From: Bacillota bacterium
Lineage (GTDB): Bacteria; Bacillota; Clostridia; Lachnospirales; Lachnospiraceae
Assembly: GCA_023398615.1 (NCBI GenBank)
Contig: JAEWSD010000120.1
Coordinates: forward strand, 1 to 6,530
Reading direction: 5' to 3'
DNA: 6,530 nt
This document shows positions 1 through 5,950 of this stretch, piece after piece. The stretch's first letter is position 1, and each line of letters starts with the position of its first letter. The position numbers and the translations under genes are program-made. Below the pieces are notes generated by a model. It did no database searches. It was not told the origin of the DNA and saw only the letters and a program-made list of their open reading frames with translations.

Positions 1-295
1 GTGCAAACAGATATGCAATCTGTCCCTGCGGAATCGTAATCAACGGATATCTATGTATCTTATACATTAAAACCGATTTAAAATGAATGCCGCCTCGCAG
101 CAGATCCGGCCCATAGCCTGCTTCACCGTTCAAAGCGATAATGGAATCCTTAAGCGACCCTCTGGGGCTCCACCATTTTTCAATTACCGCAACCTCGTTG
201 GAACCGATCACACGCAGGCCCAGGATCTGAAAAATGATCAAATACAGCAAAAAAACCGCCCCGACAACGATTCCGATTAACACATATGGACTCAT
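1..295 (-). CDS. SPFH/flotillin-like membrane protein, N-terminal part (partial)
   Basis: Reading the minus strand from the ATG at 295-293 gives 98 uninterrupted codons that run off the left edge, so the C-terminal part is missing. The protein begins MSPYVLIGIV and has one hydrophobic membrane segment at about residues 4-26. A stretch typical of the start of an SPFH/band-7 domain follows: IGSNEVAVIEKWW at 30-42, then LLRGGIHFK at 65-73 and YPLITIPQGQIAY at 83-95. Flotillin-type SPFH proteins are membrane scaffolds that oligomerise in lipid microdomains or in stress responses; that role is family knowledge, not visible here. The start is supported by AAGGAG at 305-310, 9 bases ahead of the ATG. 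The gene lies downstream of the solute-binding lipoprotein on the same strand, but a terminator-like hairpin separates them, so it probably has its own promoter. I am fairly sure of the family and not of the exact subfamily. Confidence 0.85.
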   Translation of the reverse strand, partial: MSPYVLIGIVVGAVFLLYLIIFQILGLRVIGSNEVAVIEKWWSPRGSLKDSIIALNGEAGYGPDLLRGGIHFKSVLMYKIHRYPLITIPQGQIAYLFA

Positions 296-366
296 CCGTA
301 CACACTCCTTTTCATTGTTTTATATACTTCGATAAGCTTTTCTTATCCACTTGCTTTATCATAAAC

Positions 367-395
367 ATAATACTCTTACTTTATTGCAAATACAA
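367..395 (-). promoter_or_regulatory. Possible promoter of the SPFH gene
   Basis: On the minus strand, TTGTAT (395-390) and TATTAT (372-367) are separated by 17 bases, upstream of the SPFH gene. The -35 is a poor match (three of six positions), so this is a weak call in an AT-rich gap. A TATAAA closer to the gene is an alternative -10. A 6-bp inverted repeat, GATAAG/CTTATC at 331-347 with a 5-base loop, lies between this promoter and the ribosome binding site and could be a small leader hairpin or an operator. Nothing else is evident in 296-416. Confidence 0.3.
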
Positions 396-416
396 TTAAA
401 TTCTGATTAGAATTAA

Positions 417-485
417 AATGCAGGTTACCTGCAATTCTTATTTGATCGTTCTCTTGATGCCTAAGAATTGCATGTAACCTGCATT
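417..485 (-). terminator. Long-stem hairpin terminator of the lipoprotein gene
   Basis: Arms 417-440 and 462-485 are inverted copies of 24 bases with a single mismatch (C429 against T473) and a 21-base loop. The hairpin begins 4 bases past the lipoprotein stop codon. In the minus-strand transcript the stem ends in UUUU followed by AAUU, so the U-tract is short. Position and stem length support termination, but the weak U-tract means it could instead be an mRNA-stabilising stem or a dispersed palindromic repeat. The left arm contains its own perfect palindrome, 7-bp arms around T426 (419-433). Confidence 0.65.
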
Positions 486-489
486 GTCT

Positions 490-2712
490 CTATTCTGCCA
501 GATAAGTTTCGGTATTATTTACCGCATTCCGCGATGCCTGCTCGGCAGTGATATCTCCCCTCAGATAACTCTCTGCTTCATCCAGTATCAAATCGGTTAA
601 ACTCGTGTCGTTCAGCATTGGAGAAGACAAGGTATTAATTTTTTCAAAAAGTGTAATTCTCTCTTCCTTATCGGGGTATGTATACTCTACCACATAATCA
701 AAATCCGGAGAGCTCATCGTTCCTCCGTAATTGCCCTCTATGTCTGTCTCCCGAATGTTTTTCAAAACCGTGCTGTTTACCGAAAAGCCTTCTCCCAAAT
801 CTACCTCCTGCATTTCCCTGGAAAACAGATATTTCGTAAATTCCTTTGCCAATTCCTTTTGTCTTCCGCCGCTGTTAATCCCAAGCAGCAGGTATGGTGA
901 GAACATATTGTTGATTGCCGCATAGTCTCCATTTATATTCTTTATGATTCCCAGTACTATTGCAAATTCATTAAGGCTTCTGATGTCCTGGATATTACTT
1001 TGAACTTCTTTCACGGCAACATTTATTCCCGAGCCTACCCAATACCCTGTAGTTTTGCCGTAGGAATCATTAAAATAATCGATTTCCACATCATCGGAAG
1101 CATTGATATTGATCGCTATATCATTAACATTCTTCAGGAATTCCGTTAAGGCGGCTTCCTTTATCCTGCCGTCCTGATCCAACAGGCTGTCATAATTTAA
1201 AAGCAGGAACCAGGCGGTCATTGCCCGGTAGCTACTTGGTGCAAGAAGCGGCGGTTTACCATTTGCATTTGCATAGTCCTTAAACTCTTTCAGAGACCCC
1301 AATGCGTTAACGGCTTCCGGTATCCCATAGATGACCGGAATGGTAAACCTGAGCGGCATGTCATAAACTTTTCCGTCCGCGATATAATTTCCCGTTATGT
1401 TATCCTGCAATTCTCCGGCTTCCGCCATAGGTTCAAAGATGTCGCTCATATCCTCGAGCACACCCTTCTCAATATAGGAATCAACAGGGAGTCCGTCCAA
1501 AATAAGGATATCCGCCCCTTTTCCGGCAAGCAGCTCCGTATTTAACGTCTTTATGTAATCCTCGTTGGTTGCCGACCCTCCTTTGTCACCCTCCATGCCT
1601 GCGGCAGTATCCGCAACCCGGAAATTCACATATACATCCGGATTTGCCTTCTGAAATGTAACGATTGCCTGACGAATCGTCCTGCTGTCCTTTAACGCAT
1701 AAAGCGTAAGCTCCTTGGAAGGAACCGAGGAAATATCCTTATCATAAACATAATGAAGCAGGGAAGCAGAGGCATTGCTGTACACGGCAGCCATCATGAC
1801 ATAGTAATCATTTTCCGCCCCTGCTATGATAGCCTTCATTGATCTGGAGGGAGTACTCAAACTGCATAAGTGCCCGTCAACCGTAGTTTCCCAGATAGAA
1901 CTTCCTTCGGGATTCCGGTGAATTCCATCGGCATCACACAGATAGACCGTGCCTTTCTCGACCGTAAGCTGACTGCTGTCCGTGATCTTTGCATCGATTT
2001 TTCTGGCAGTTCCTTCCTCGTTTGTTTCCAGGTCAAGGCTTAGTAATTCGCTGCAATCCTGATTCATATAGTATAAGGTATTCCCTTCCGCAGCCATTTT
2101 ACAGGTTTTTCCCGTCTCAAATTCATTTAACTTTGTCCGACCGTCCGGGGAATATACCTCGATACCGTGCAGCAAATACTTTACGGCAATTGCGCCGTTC
2201 GATAAAACTTCAATTTCATCAGGCCTGTAGGTAATCCCAAGCTCCTCGTCCTTTTCGTTCATTTTGTCAATGGCAATCATCTCGCAGCTTCCGTCCTCTG
2301 TAACCCGGTACAATACGGTATTATAATCCATGTTAAAGCATAACAGGTATAAGAGGCCGTCCTCTCCGTAAAAAAAGTCCCGGATTCCGGGAATGTTATT
2401 GCTTGCCAAAGCCTCGAGTATTCCCTTCATATCCTCTTTATTCCATTGTCCGTCAACCCGGACGCCTCTCCCGTAACCACTTTGTGCATCGGCGTAAAAC
2501 AATTCCAGGTTTCCTTCCGGATTTTTCAGTAATGCCATACATTCCTCCGCCGACACCCCGTTCGGATAAGTAAAGTCCTTTTCAACATATCTGCCCTTAG
2601 CTTCGTTAACGACCGCTTTATCCCTATCGCTCCCGGAATTGCCGCAGCCTGACAGGCACCCTGACAGCAATGCCAGGGCTGCCATAACAGTTATTATTAT
2701 CTTCCCTCTCAT
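490..2712 (-). CDS. Extracellular solute-binding lipoprotein with large N-terminal extension
   Basis: This is a 740-residue exported lipoprotein. The N-terminus is MRGK, then a hydrophobic stretch (residues 5-18) and two successive LSGC lipoboxes whose cysteines are C19 and C23; either could be lipidated, anchoring the protein outside the membrane. Residues about 45-330 show short strand-rich units such as DGLLYLLCF (118-126), GAIAVKYLLHGIEVYSPDG (173-191) and EGNTLYYMNQD (209-219), which suggests a beta-propeller-like domain (inference). Residues about 333-740 resemble family-1 extracellular solute-binding proteins: TFQKANPDVYVNF (352-364), GADILILDGLPVDSYIEKG (399-417), DGKVYDMPLRF (446-456), FTKYLFSREMQ (625-635) and a tail near SYLRGDITAEQA (715-726). 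Ordinary proteins of this type are about 400-550 residues, so the extension is real. GAAAGG at 2721-2726, 8 bases ahead, supports the ATG. No permease or ATPase gene adjoins it; it is divergent from a two-component operon. The ligand cannot be told, though a sugar or oligosaccharide is usual for the family. Confidence 0.88.
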   Translation of the reverse strand: MRGKIIITVMAALALLSGCLSGCGNSGSDRDKAVVNEAKGRYVEKDFTYPNGVSAEECMALLKNPEGNLELFYADAQSGYGRGVRVDGQWNKEDMKGILEALASNNIPGIRDFFYGEDGLLYLLCFNMDYNTVLYRVTEDGSCEMIAIDKMNEKDEELGITYRPDEIEVLSNGAIAVKYLLHGIEVYSPDGRTKLNEFETGKTCKMAAEGNTLYYMNQDCSELLSLDLETNEEGTARKIDAKITDSSQLTVEKGTVYLCDADGIHRNPEGSSIWETTVDGHLCSLSTPSRSMKAIIAGAENDYYVMMAAVYSNASASLLHYVYDKDISSVPSKELTLYALKDSRTIRQAIVTFQKANPDVYVNFRVADTAAGMEGDKGGSATNEDYIKTLNTELLAGKGADILILDGLPVDSYIEKGVLEDMSDIFEPMAEAGELQDNITGNYIADGKVYDMPLRFTIPVIYGIPEAVNALGSLKEFKDYANANGKPPLLAPSSYRAMTAWFLLLNYDSLLDQDGRIKEAALTEFLKNVNDIAININASDDVEIDYFNDSYGKTTGYWVGSGINVAVKEVQSNIQDIRSLNEFAIVLGIIKNINGDYAAINNMFSPYLLLGINSGGRQKELAKEFTKYLFSREMQEVDLGEGFSVNSTVLKNIRETDIEGNYGGTMSSPDFDYVVEYTYPDKEERITLFEKINTLSSPMLNDTSLTDLILDEAESYLRGDITAEQASRNAVNNTETYLAE

Positions 2713-2801
2713 ATAGCATTCCTTTCTTTCTTATATTTTCTTCCTTGCCTGATGCCACCGATAAACGGTTTTTCTTCACATTTTTTCCTTTTTCAAATAA
2801 G

Positions 2802-2810
2802 AGTATAGCA
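2802..2810 (-). promoter_or_regulatory. Extended -10 promoter for the lipoprotein gene
   Basis: On the minus strand, TGC-TATACT (2810-2802) is a good extended -10, about 90 bases before the lipoprotein start. The -35 position 17 bases upstream (2830-2825, AGATAT) is not recognisable and is overlapped by TTTAGAGA-like boxes. This suggests an activator-dependent or regulated promoter. Transcription would start near 2795, giving a leader of about 80 bases. Confidence 0.5.
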
Positions 2811-2816
2811 GATAGT

Positions 2817-2867
2817 CTTCTAAAATATCTCTAAAGGGGGAAAATAATTTTAGAGAAAATTTAGAGA
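2817..2867. promoter_or_regulatory. Four TTTAGAGA-like boxes, candidate response-regulator sites
   Basis: Two boxes face right: TTTAGAGA at 2849-2856 and again at 2860-2867, with starts 11 bp apart. Two boxes face left on the minus strand: TTTAGAGA at 2835-2828 and TTTAGAAG at 2824-2817, also 11 bp apart. The two 19-bp pairs form an inverted arrangement with 13 bases between them, centred at 2842. Direct repeats with an 11-bp period are what OmpR/PhoB-family regulators bind as tandem dimers (family knowledge). The leftward pair ends 9 bases before the lipoprotein -10; the rightward pair ends 17 bases before the regulator operon -10. I infer that the adjacent response regulator binds here; the region is AT-rich, so chance contributes to some of the matches. 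Confidence 0.55.
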
Positions 2868-2881
2868 TTTTTATGGAATAA

Positions 2882-2890
2882 TGGTATAAT
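2882..2890 (+). promoter_or_regulatory. Extended -10 promoter for the two-component operon
   Basis: TGG-TATAAT is a perfect consensus -10 with an extended TGn element. The -35 is poor (TTTAGA at 2860-2865 with 19-base spacing, or nothing at 17), and this zone coincides with the second rightward TTTAGAGA box. Transcription would begin near 2897, giving a leader of about 64 bases. The combination suggests control by a regulator bound over the -35 zone. Confidence 0.65.
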
Positions 2891-2895
2891 AGTAA

Positions 2896-2944
2896 TGAAT
2901 CGGTAATTGGAAGTTACGATTCAGCCTTACGACTGAATCGTAAC
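2896..2944 (+). promoter_or_regulatory. Leader hairpin with competing alternative fold
   Basis: GTTACGATTCAG (2913-2924) and CTGAATCGTAAC (2933-2944) form a perfect 12-bp stem with an 8-base loop, ending 4 bases before the GGAGG ribosome binding site of the regulator gene. An upstream TGAATCG (2896-2902) can pair instead with CGATTCA (2917-2923), which would break the larger hairpin. The sequence around it is also an imperfect direct repeat, TGAATCGGTAATTGG at 2896-2910 against TGAATCGTAACAATTGG at 2934-2950. There is no U-tract, so it is not a terminator. It may tune translation, stabilise the mRNA, or serve as a DNA operator. Confidence 0.5.
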
Positions 2945-2960
2945 AATTGGAGGAATATCT

Positions 2961-3644
2961 ATGAGGATTCTATTGATTGAGGACGATGAGGATCTTTGCG
3001 AAGCACTGACTTTTCAGCTTAAAAAGGAAGGCTATGAAACTGATATCTGCCACCGGGGAGATGAAGCCATCTATTACGGAAACTCCGTCAGTTATGACAT
3101 CATAATTCTTGACAGGATGCTTCCCCTGGTTGACGGTCTGACCGTTCTCAAGTCACTGCGTAAAAATAAAATGACAACTCCTGTCATTATGGTTACGGCA
3201 ATGAACGGTATTAACGACAGGATTGACGGATTGGATTCCGGTGCGGATGACTACCTCGTGAAGCCCTTTGATACGGGAGAACTCTTAGCCAGAATACGTG
3301 CTTTATCCAGGCGCCCGAGAGGCATGGAAAATACCGGCCTGCTGCAATTTTCCAATGTCTCTTTAGACACCAAAAAACATATATTAACAGCGGATTCAAG
3401 CTCCGTATCCCTTTCAAATAAGGAATGCCGGCTGCTGGAACTATTTATGCGCAACCGCGGACAGATATTAACAAGAGAACATATTCTTTCAAAAGTGTGG
3501 GGTTCCGAATCCTATGTTGAGGATGGTAATCTTGACAACTATATATATTTTATCAGGCGAAGGCTGAGATCCATAAACTGCAGGGCCGTCATTAAGACCA
3601 TCCATTCCGTGGGCTACCGCCTGGAAGAAACCGATTATACATAA
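2961..3644 (+). CDS. OmpR/PhoB-family DNA-binding response regulator
   Basis: A 227-residue cytoplasmic transcription factor of normal length for the family. Residues 1-115 are the receiver domain: acidic pocket E7-D8-D9, phosphoacceptor D51 in ILDRMLP, the switch threonine T79 in MVTAMNG, and the conserved lysine K101 in VKPFD. Residues about 127-222 form the winged-helix DNA-binding domain, with LSNKECRLLELFMRNRGQIL at 151-170 and the final hairpin IHSVGYRLE at 214-222. All key residues are intact, so it should be phosphorylated by the kinase encoded 27 bases downstream. The ATG follows GGAGG at 2949-2953 by 7 bases. It is the first gene of the operon, and the TTTAGAGA boxes upstream suggest autoregulation together with control of the divergent lipoprotein. 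No specific orthologue such as a phosphate or antibiotic-response regulator could be assigned. Confidence 0.96.
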   Translation: MRILLIEDDEDLCEALTFQLKKEGYETDICHRGDEAIYYGNSVSYDIIILDRMLPLVDGLTVLKSLRKNKMTTPVIMVTAMNGINDRIDGLDSGADDYLVKPFDTGELLARIRALSRRPRGMENTGLLQFSNVSLDTKKHILTADSSSVSLSNKECRLLELFMRNRGQILTREHILSKVWGSESYVEDGNLDNYIYFIRRRLRSINCRAVIKTIHSVGYRLEETDYT

Positions 3645-3671
3645 AAACCATACCTGAGCACGGAGTATACT

Positions 3672-4958
3672 ATGTTTAAATCATTAAAGATAAAGCTGGT
3701 ACTGCTTTATACCGCCATAACAGGATTCATAATCATTACCGTACTGTCAATCCTGCTGATTTATACGGAAAACATCCTGGAAGTCAGGAGGAAGGAAACG
3801 TTTCAAAACAATATCAGTACCTTAGTCAGCAAACTAAAAAGTGAAAACACCATAAGCTATACCTGGCTGTCCCAGATGGAGTCCAGGAATGACCTTATCA
3901 TACATATAGAAGATAACGGCATCAGCCTGACATTTCCCGGCGTCCTTCAAACCCCTACGGAAAGAGGAAAGCTGTTTGAGGAACTCAACTCTCTTGCTCT
4001 TAGGGAAGGTATCGATACCGGCAGCTATCCGCTGTTCTCCAACTCTGTGGAAAGCAGTATCTTCAGGCTGGAAGGGGTCAGGAATGGCGTATATTACGGT
4101 GCGGCCGTTATACTGCCGACCGAAACCGGCTGGAGGAGCCTTATCCTGTTAAAATATCTGCCCGGATATTATTCCTCAATCATGAAGCAAAGACTGCTGT
4201 ATCTCTTCCTTGGGGTTGCCGGTATCTCGGTATTATATTTCATAAACCGTTATTTTGTAATGAGACTGCTAAAGCCCGTTGAAGAAAATAACGAAAAACA
4301 GACGCGTTTCATTGCATCTGCGTCACATGAGCTGCGTTCCCCTCTAACCGTAATTCGTGCCAATAATTCCGCAATCCAGTCTGTCTCAACGGAAACCCGG
4401 AAATTTTCCGACGGAATCGAGCGTGAATGTGAACGTATGGCAAGGCTGATCAACGATATGCTGCTTCTTGCGTCGACGGACGCCAAAACCTGGACCTTAA
4501 AAAAGAGCTCCCTCGAAACCGATACCCTGCTGATTGAGACCTATGAGGATTTTTTGGTTCTCTGCCGCCAAAAGGGGCTCCGGCTAAACCTTGAGATACC
4601 GGATTATGAGCTTCCCGCCATTAACGCCGACAGGGAACGCCTTCAGCAGATTCTGTCCGTCCTGCTGGATAATGCCATATCCTACTCTCCGGCCGATACA
4701 GTCATCACAATACGGGAATATCCTTCCGGCAGCTGCTTATACATTGAGGTAGAGGACCACGGTTTCGGTATACCTGACAAATATAAGAAACAGGTCTTCG
4801 ACCGGTTCTGCCGTATCGATCCGGCCAGAAATGAGAAACAGCATTTCGGACTTGGTCTTAGCATTGCCAAGGAACTGATGCACCTGCACGGAGGCAGGAT
4901 AACGGTCCGCGACACCGACGGCGGCGGAGCTACATTCGTATTGCAGTTTAAGGTTTGA
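3672..4958 (+). CDS. Two-TM sensor histidine kinase
   Basis: A 428-residue membrane kinase, partner of the upstream response regulator. TM1 is at about residues 8-31 and TM2 at about 174-196, enclosing an external sensor region of roughly 140 residues with no motif I recognise. The catalytic core is complete: H-box FIASASHELRSPLTVI with phosphoacceptor H219, N-box LQQILSVLLDNAISYSP with N334, G1 box VEDHGFGIP (360-368), F-box VFDRFCRID (375-383) and G2 box FGLGLSIAK (392-400). TM2 and the H-box are only about 20 residues apart, joined by RLLKPVEENNEKQTR, so a full HAMP domain of about 50 residues is absent. The ATG follows GGAG (3662-3665) by 6 bases, and the 27-base gap to the regulator indicates one transcript. 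The signal is unknown; because the divergent gene encodes a surface ligand-binding lipoprotein, a shared stimulus is plausible but unproven. Confidence 0.96.
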   Translation: MFKSLKIKLVLLYTAITGFIIITVLSILLIYTENILEVRRKETFQNNISTLVSKLKSENTISYTWLSQMESRNDLIIHIEDNGISLTFPGVLQTPTERGKLFEELNSLALREGIDTGSYPLFSNSVESSIFRLEGVRNGVYYGAAVILPTETGWRSLILLKYLPGYYSSIMKQRLLYLFLGVAGISVLYFINRYFVMRLLKPVEENNEKQTRFIASASHELRSPLTVIRANNSAIQSVSTETRKFSDGIERECERMARLINDMLLLASTDAKTWTLKKSSLETDTLLIETYEDFLVLCRQKGLRLNLEIPDYELPAINADRERLQQILSVLLDNAISYSPADTVITIREYPSGSCLYIEVEDHGFGIPDKYKKQVFDRFCRIDPARNEKQHFGLGLSIAKELMHLHGGRITVRDTDGGGATFVLQFKV

Positions 4959-4965
4959 TTGCCAT

Positions 4966-5042
4966 AAAGAAGCTGCCGTTGCAAAACTCATAATAGGATA
5001 AATCGCTACGAATTATGAGCTTTGCAACGGCAGCTTCTTTTT
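4966..5042 (+). terminator. Strong hairpin terminator after the two-component operon
   Basis: Arms 4966-4994 and 5012-5040 are 29-base inverted copies with one A-C mismatch (4986 against 5020) and a 17-base loop. The right arm runs into five T residues (5038-5042), giving a classic intrinsic terminator 7 bases past the kinase stop codon. On the minus strand the mismatch becomes a G-U wobble and the stem is followed by UUUAU, so it may be partly bidirectional. The stem is much longer than termination requires. Confidence 0.88.
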
Positions 5043-5043
5043 A

Positions 5044-5072
5044 TTGACAGTTTATTACCATTATGGTAATAT
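5044..5072 (+). promoter_or_regulatory. Consensus sigma-A promoter of the nitroreductase gene
   Basis: TTGACA (5044-5049) and TAATAT (5067-5072) are spaced by exactly 17 bases, a near-perfect vegetative promoter starting just after the terminator's T-tract. The start of transcription should fall near 5079-5080, leaving a short leader of about 38 bases before the ATG at 5118. With such a strong core promoter, control is most likely by repression. Confidence 0.85.
5053..5071. promoter_or_regulatory. Perfect palindromic operator candidate in the promoter spacer
   Basis: TATTACCAT-T-ATGGTAATA has perfect 9-bp arms around T5062. It fills most of the spacer between -35 and -10 and covers most of the -10 itself. 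A dimeric repressor bound here would exclude RNA polymerase. The size and symmetry fit a MarR-, HxlR- or TetR-type regulator (inference); no such gene is in the window. Confidence 0.6.
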
Positions 5073-5104
5073 CTTAGTATCGTAATGTTTTATCACAATA
5101 AACA

Positions 5105-5110
5105 GGGAGG
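5105..5110 (+). promoter_or_regulatory. Ribosome binding site that fixes the nitroreductase start
   Basis: GGGAGG sits 7 bases before the ATG at 5118. An in-frame ATG at 5085 lies about 6 bases after the predicted transcription start and has no ribosome binding site, and the 11 residues it would add (MFYHNKQGGFH) are just the translated leader. The 5118 start is therefore preferred. Confidence 0.85.
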
Positions 5111-5117
5111 TTTTCAT

Positions 5118-5933
5118 ATGGATTTATACGATGGAATTATGGAAAGAAGGTCGATACGAAAATATTCGGAAAAAACATTTACAAAGGAGCAGATTCTCGA
5201 ATTGGAAGAGAGCCTGAATCATCTGAACTCCTTATATCCGGTCAAGGGCTTCCGGGTGGTATTCGTTAACCAGCGGGAGAATCACGCTCCGACAAGATTA
5301 GGCTTTCTGTTCGGGGCCGTTAAAATTAACGCTCCGCATTGCCTGATTGCAATCTGTGATAAGAACAGACAGGCAATGTTAAATGTCGGATTTGCCGTTG
5401 AAGAACTGGTAATCCGCTTAACCTGCCTTGGATGCGGGACCTGCTGGCTGGGAACCTTCAACAGGGATTATCTGAATAATTTTTGCAAGGTAAAGGAAAA
5501 TGAAACCATAGCGGCCGTAATAGCAGCCGGATACGGTGAATACAGCTTTATGAACAAGGGCTTTCGCAGCATATCCGGTACAAATAAAAGGAAACCCGTC
5601 GATCAGGTCTTCTATTATAAGGCTTATCCGCAAAAGGCCGATTCCTGTCCTTCTGCCGCCAAAAGTCTGATGAAAGTAATGGAAATGTCCATAAAAGCAC
5701 CTTCGGCAAATAACCGCCAGCCCGTAAAGGTTATTTTTGACGAGCTGTCGGCACATTTTTTTACGGAAAAGGATGCCTGTCTGGATGCCGGAATATTTAT
5801 ATCGCATTTTTACCTGTGTGCAGCCGAAGAAAATCTCCGGCCTCAATATGTATTTGACAACAGTCCAAAGAGTGACTTCAAGATTCCCGGTACCTATAGC
5901 TATGCGGGAACGATTACATATCAGCTGCCGTAA
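5118..5933 (+). CDS. Nitroreductase-family protein (TM1586-like), probable FMN oxidoreductase
   Basis: A 271-residue cytoplasmic protein from the ATG at 5118. It resembles the single-chain putative TM nitroreductase family, in which one polypeptide carries two nitroreductase-like halves. The first half has the FMN-phosphate-type motif ERRSIRKY (9-16), FGAVKINAPHCLIAIC (65-80), the helix GFAVEELVIRL (91-101) leading to GTCWLGTF (107-114), and IAAVIAAGYGE (131-141). The second half has SIKAPSANNRQPVKVIF (191-207), matching the nitroreductase APSxxNxQPW-type motif, and DAGIFISHFYLCAAEENL (223-240). Family members reduce nitro-aromatics, quinones or flavins with NAD(P)H; the true substrate here is unknown. 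C103, C106 and C109 make a CxxCxxC run in the flavin-site helix-turn. The gene has its own strong promoter and operator-like palindrome, so it is a single-gene unit behind a terminator. Its 3' end is 17 bases from the convergent protease gene. Confidence 0.85.
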   Translation: MDLYDGIMERRSIRKYSEKTFTKEQILELEESLNHLNSLYPVKGFRVVFVNQRENHAPTRLGFLFGAVKINAPHCLIAICDKNRQAMLNVGFAVEELVIRLTCLGCGTCWLGTFNRDYLNNFCKVKENETIAAVIAAGYGEYSFMNKGFRSISGTNKRKPVDQVFYYKAYPQKADSCPSAAKSLMKVMEMSIKAPSANNRQPVKVIFDELSAHFFTEKDACLDAGIFISHFYLCAAEENLRPQYVFDNSPKSDFKIPGTYSYAGTITYQLP

Positions 5934-5950
5934 TCAGCAGCCCCATTTTA

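Noticed and set aside
83..280. Plus-strand open frame of 65 codons
   Set aside because: It lies antisense to the SPFH coding sequence, which has a clear domain match and ribosome binding site; the plus-strand product has no recognisable feature and no ribosome binding site.
417..485. CRISPR repeat, riboswitch or insertion-sequence end
   Set aside because: There is a single inverted repeat without regular spacers, transposase or target-site duplication; a terminator or palindromic unit explains it better.
4682..4991. Two overlapping minus-strand frames at the end of the kinase gene
   Set aside because: Both are antisense to the conserved G1/G2 ATP-binding region of the kinase and extend into the terminator stem; neither has domain content.
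5085..5117. Upstream ATG as the nitroreductase start
   Set aside because: It lies about 6 bases from the predicted transcription start with no ribosome binding site, while the ATG at 5118 has GGGAGG at ideal distance and begins at the conserved family N-terminus.
5418..5846. 142-codon minus-strand open frame inside the nitroreductase gene
   Set aside because: It is antisense to a well-supported gene, has no ribosome binding site or domain, and looks like a shadow frame.
5924..5941. GCTGC/GCAGC mini-hairpin at the convergent gene ends as a terminator
   Set aside because: The stem has only 5 bp with an 8-base loop, overlaps the stop codon, and is not followed directly by a T-tract; too weak to call. 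The 17-base convergent gap shows no better terminator.
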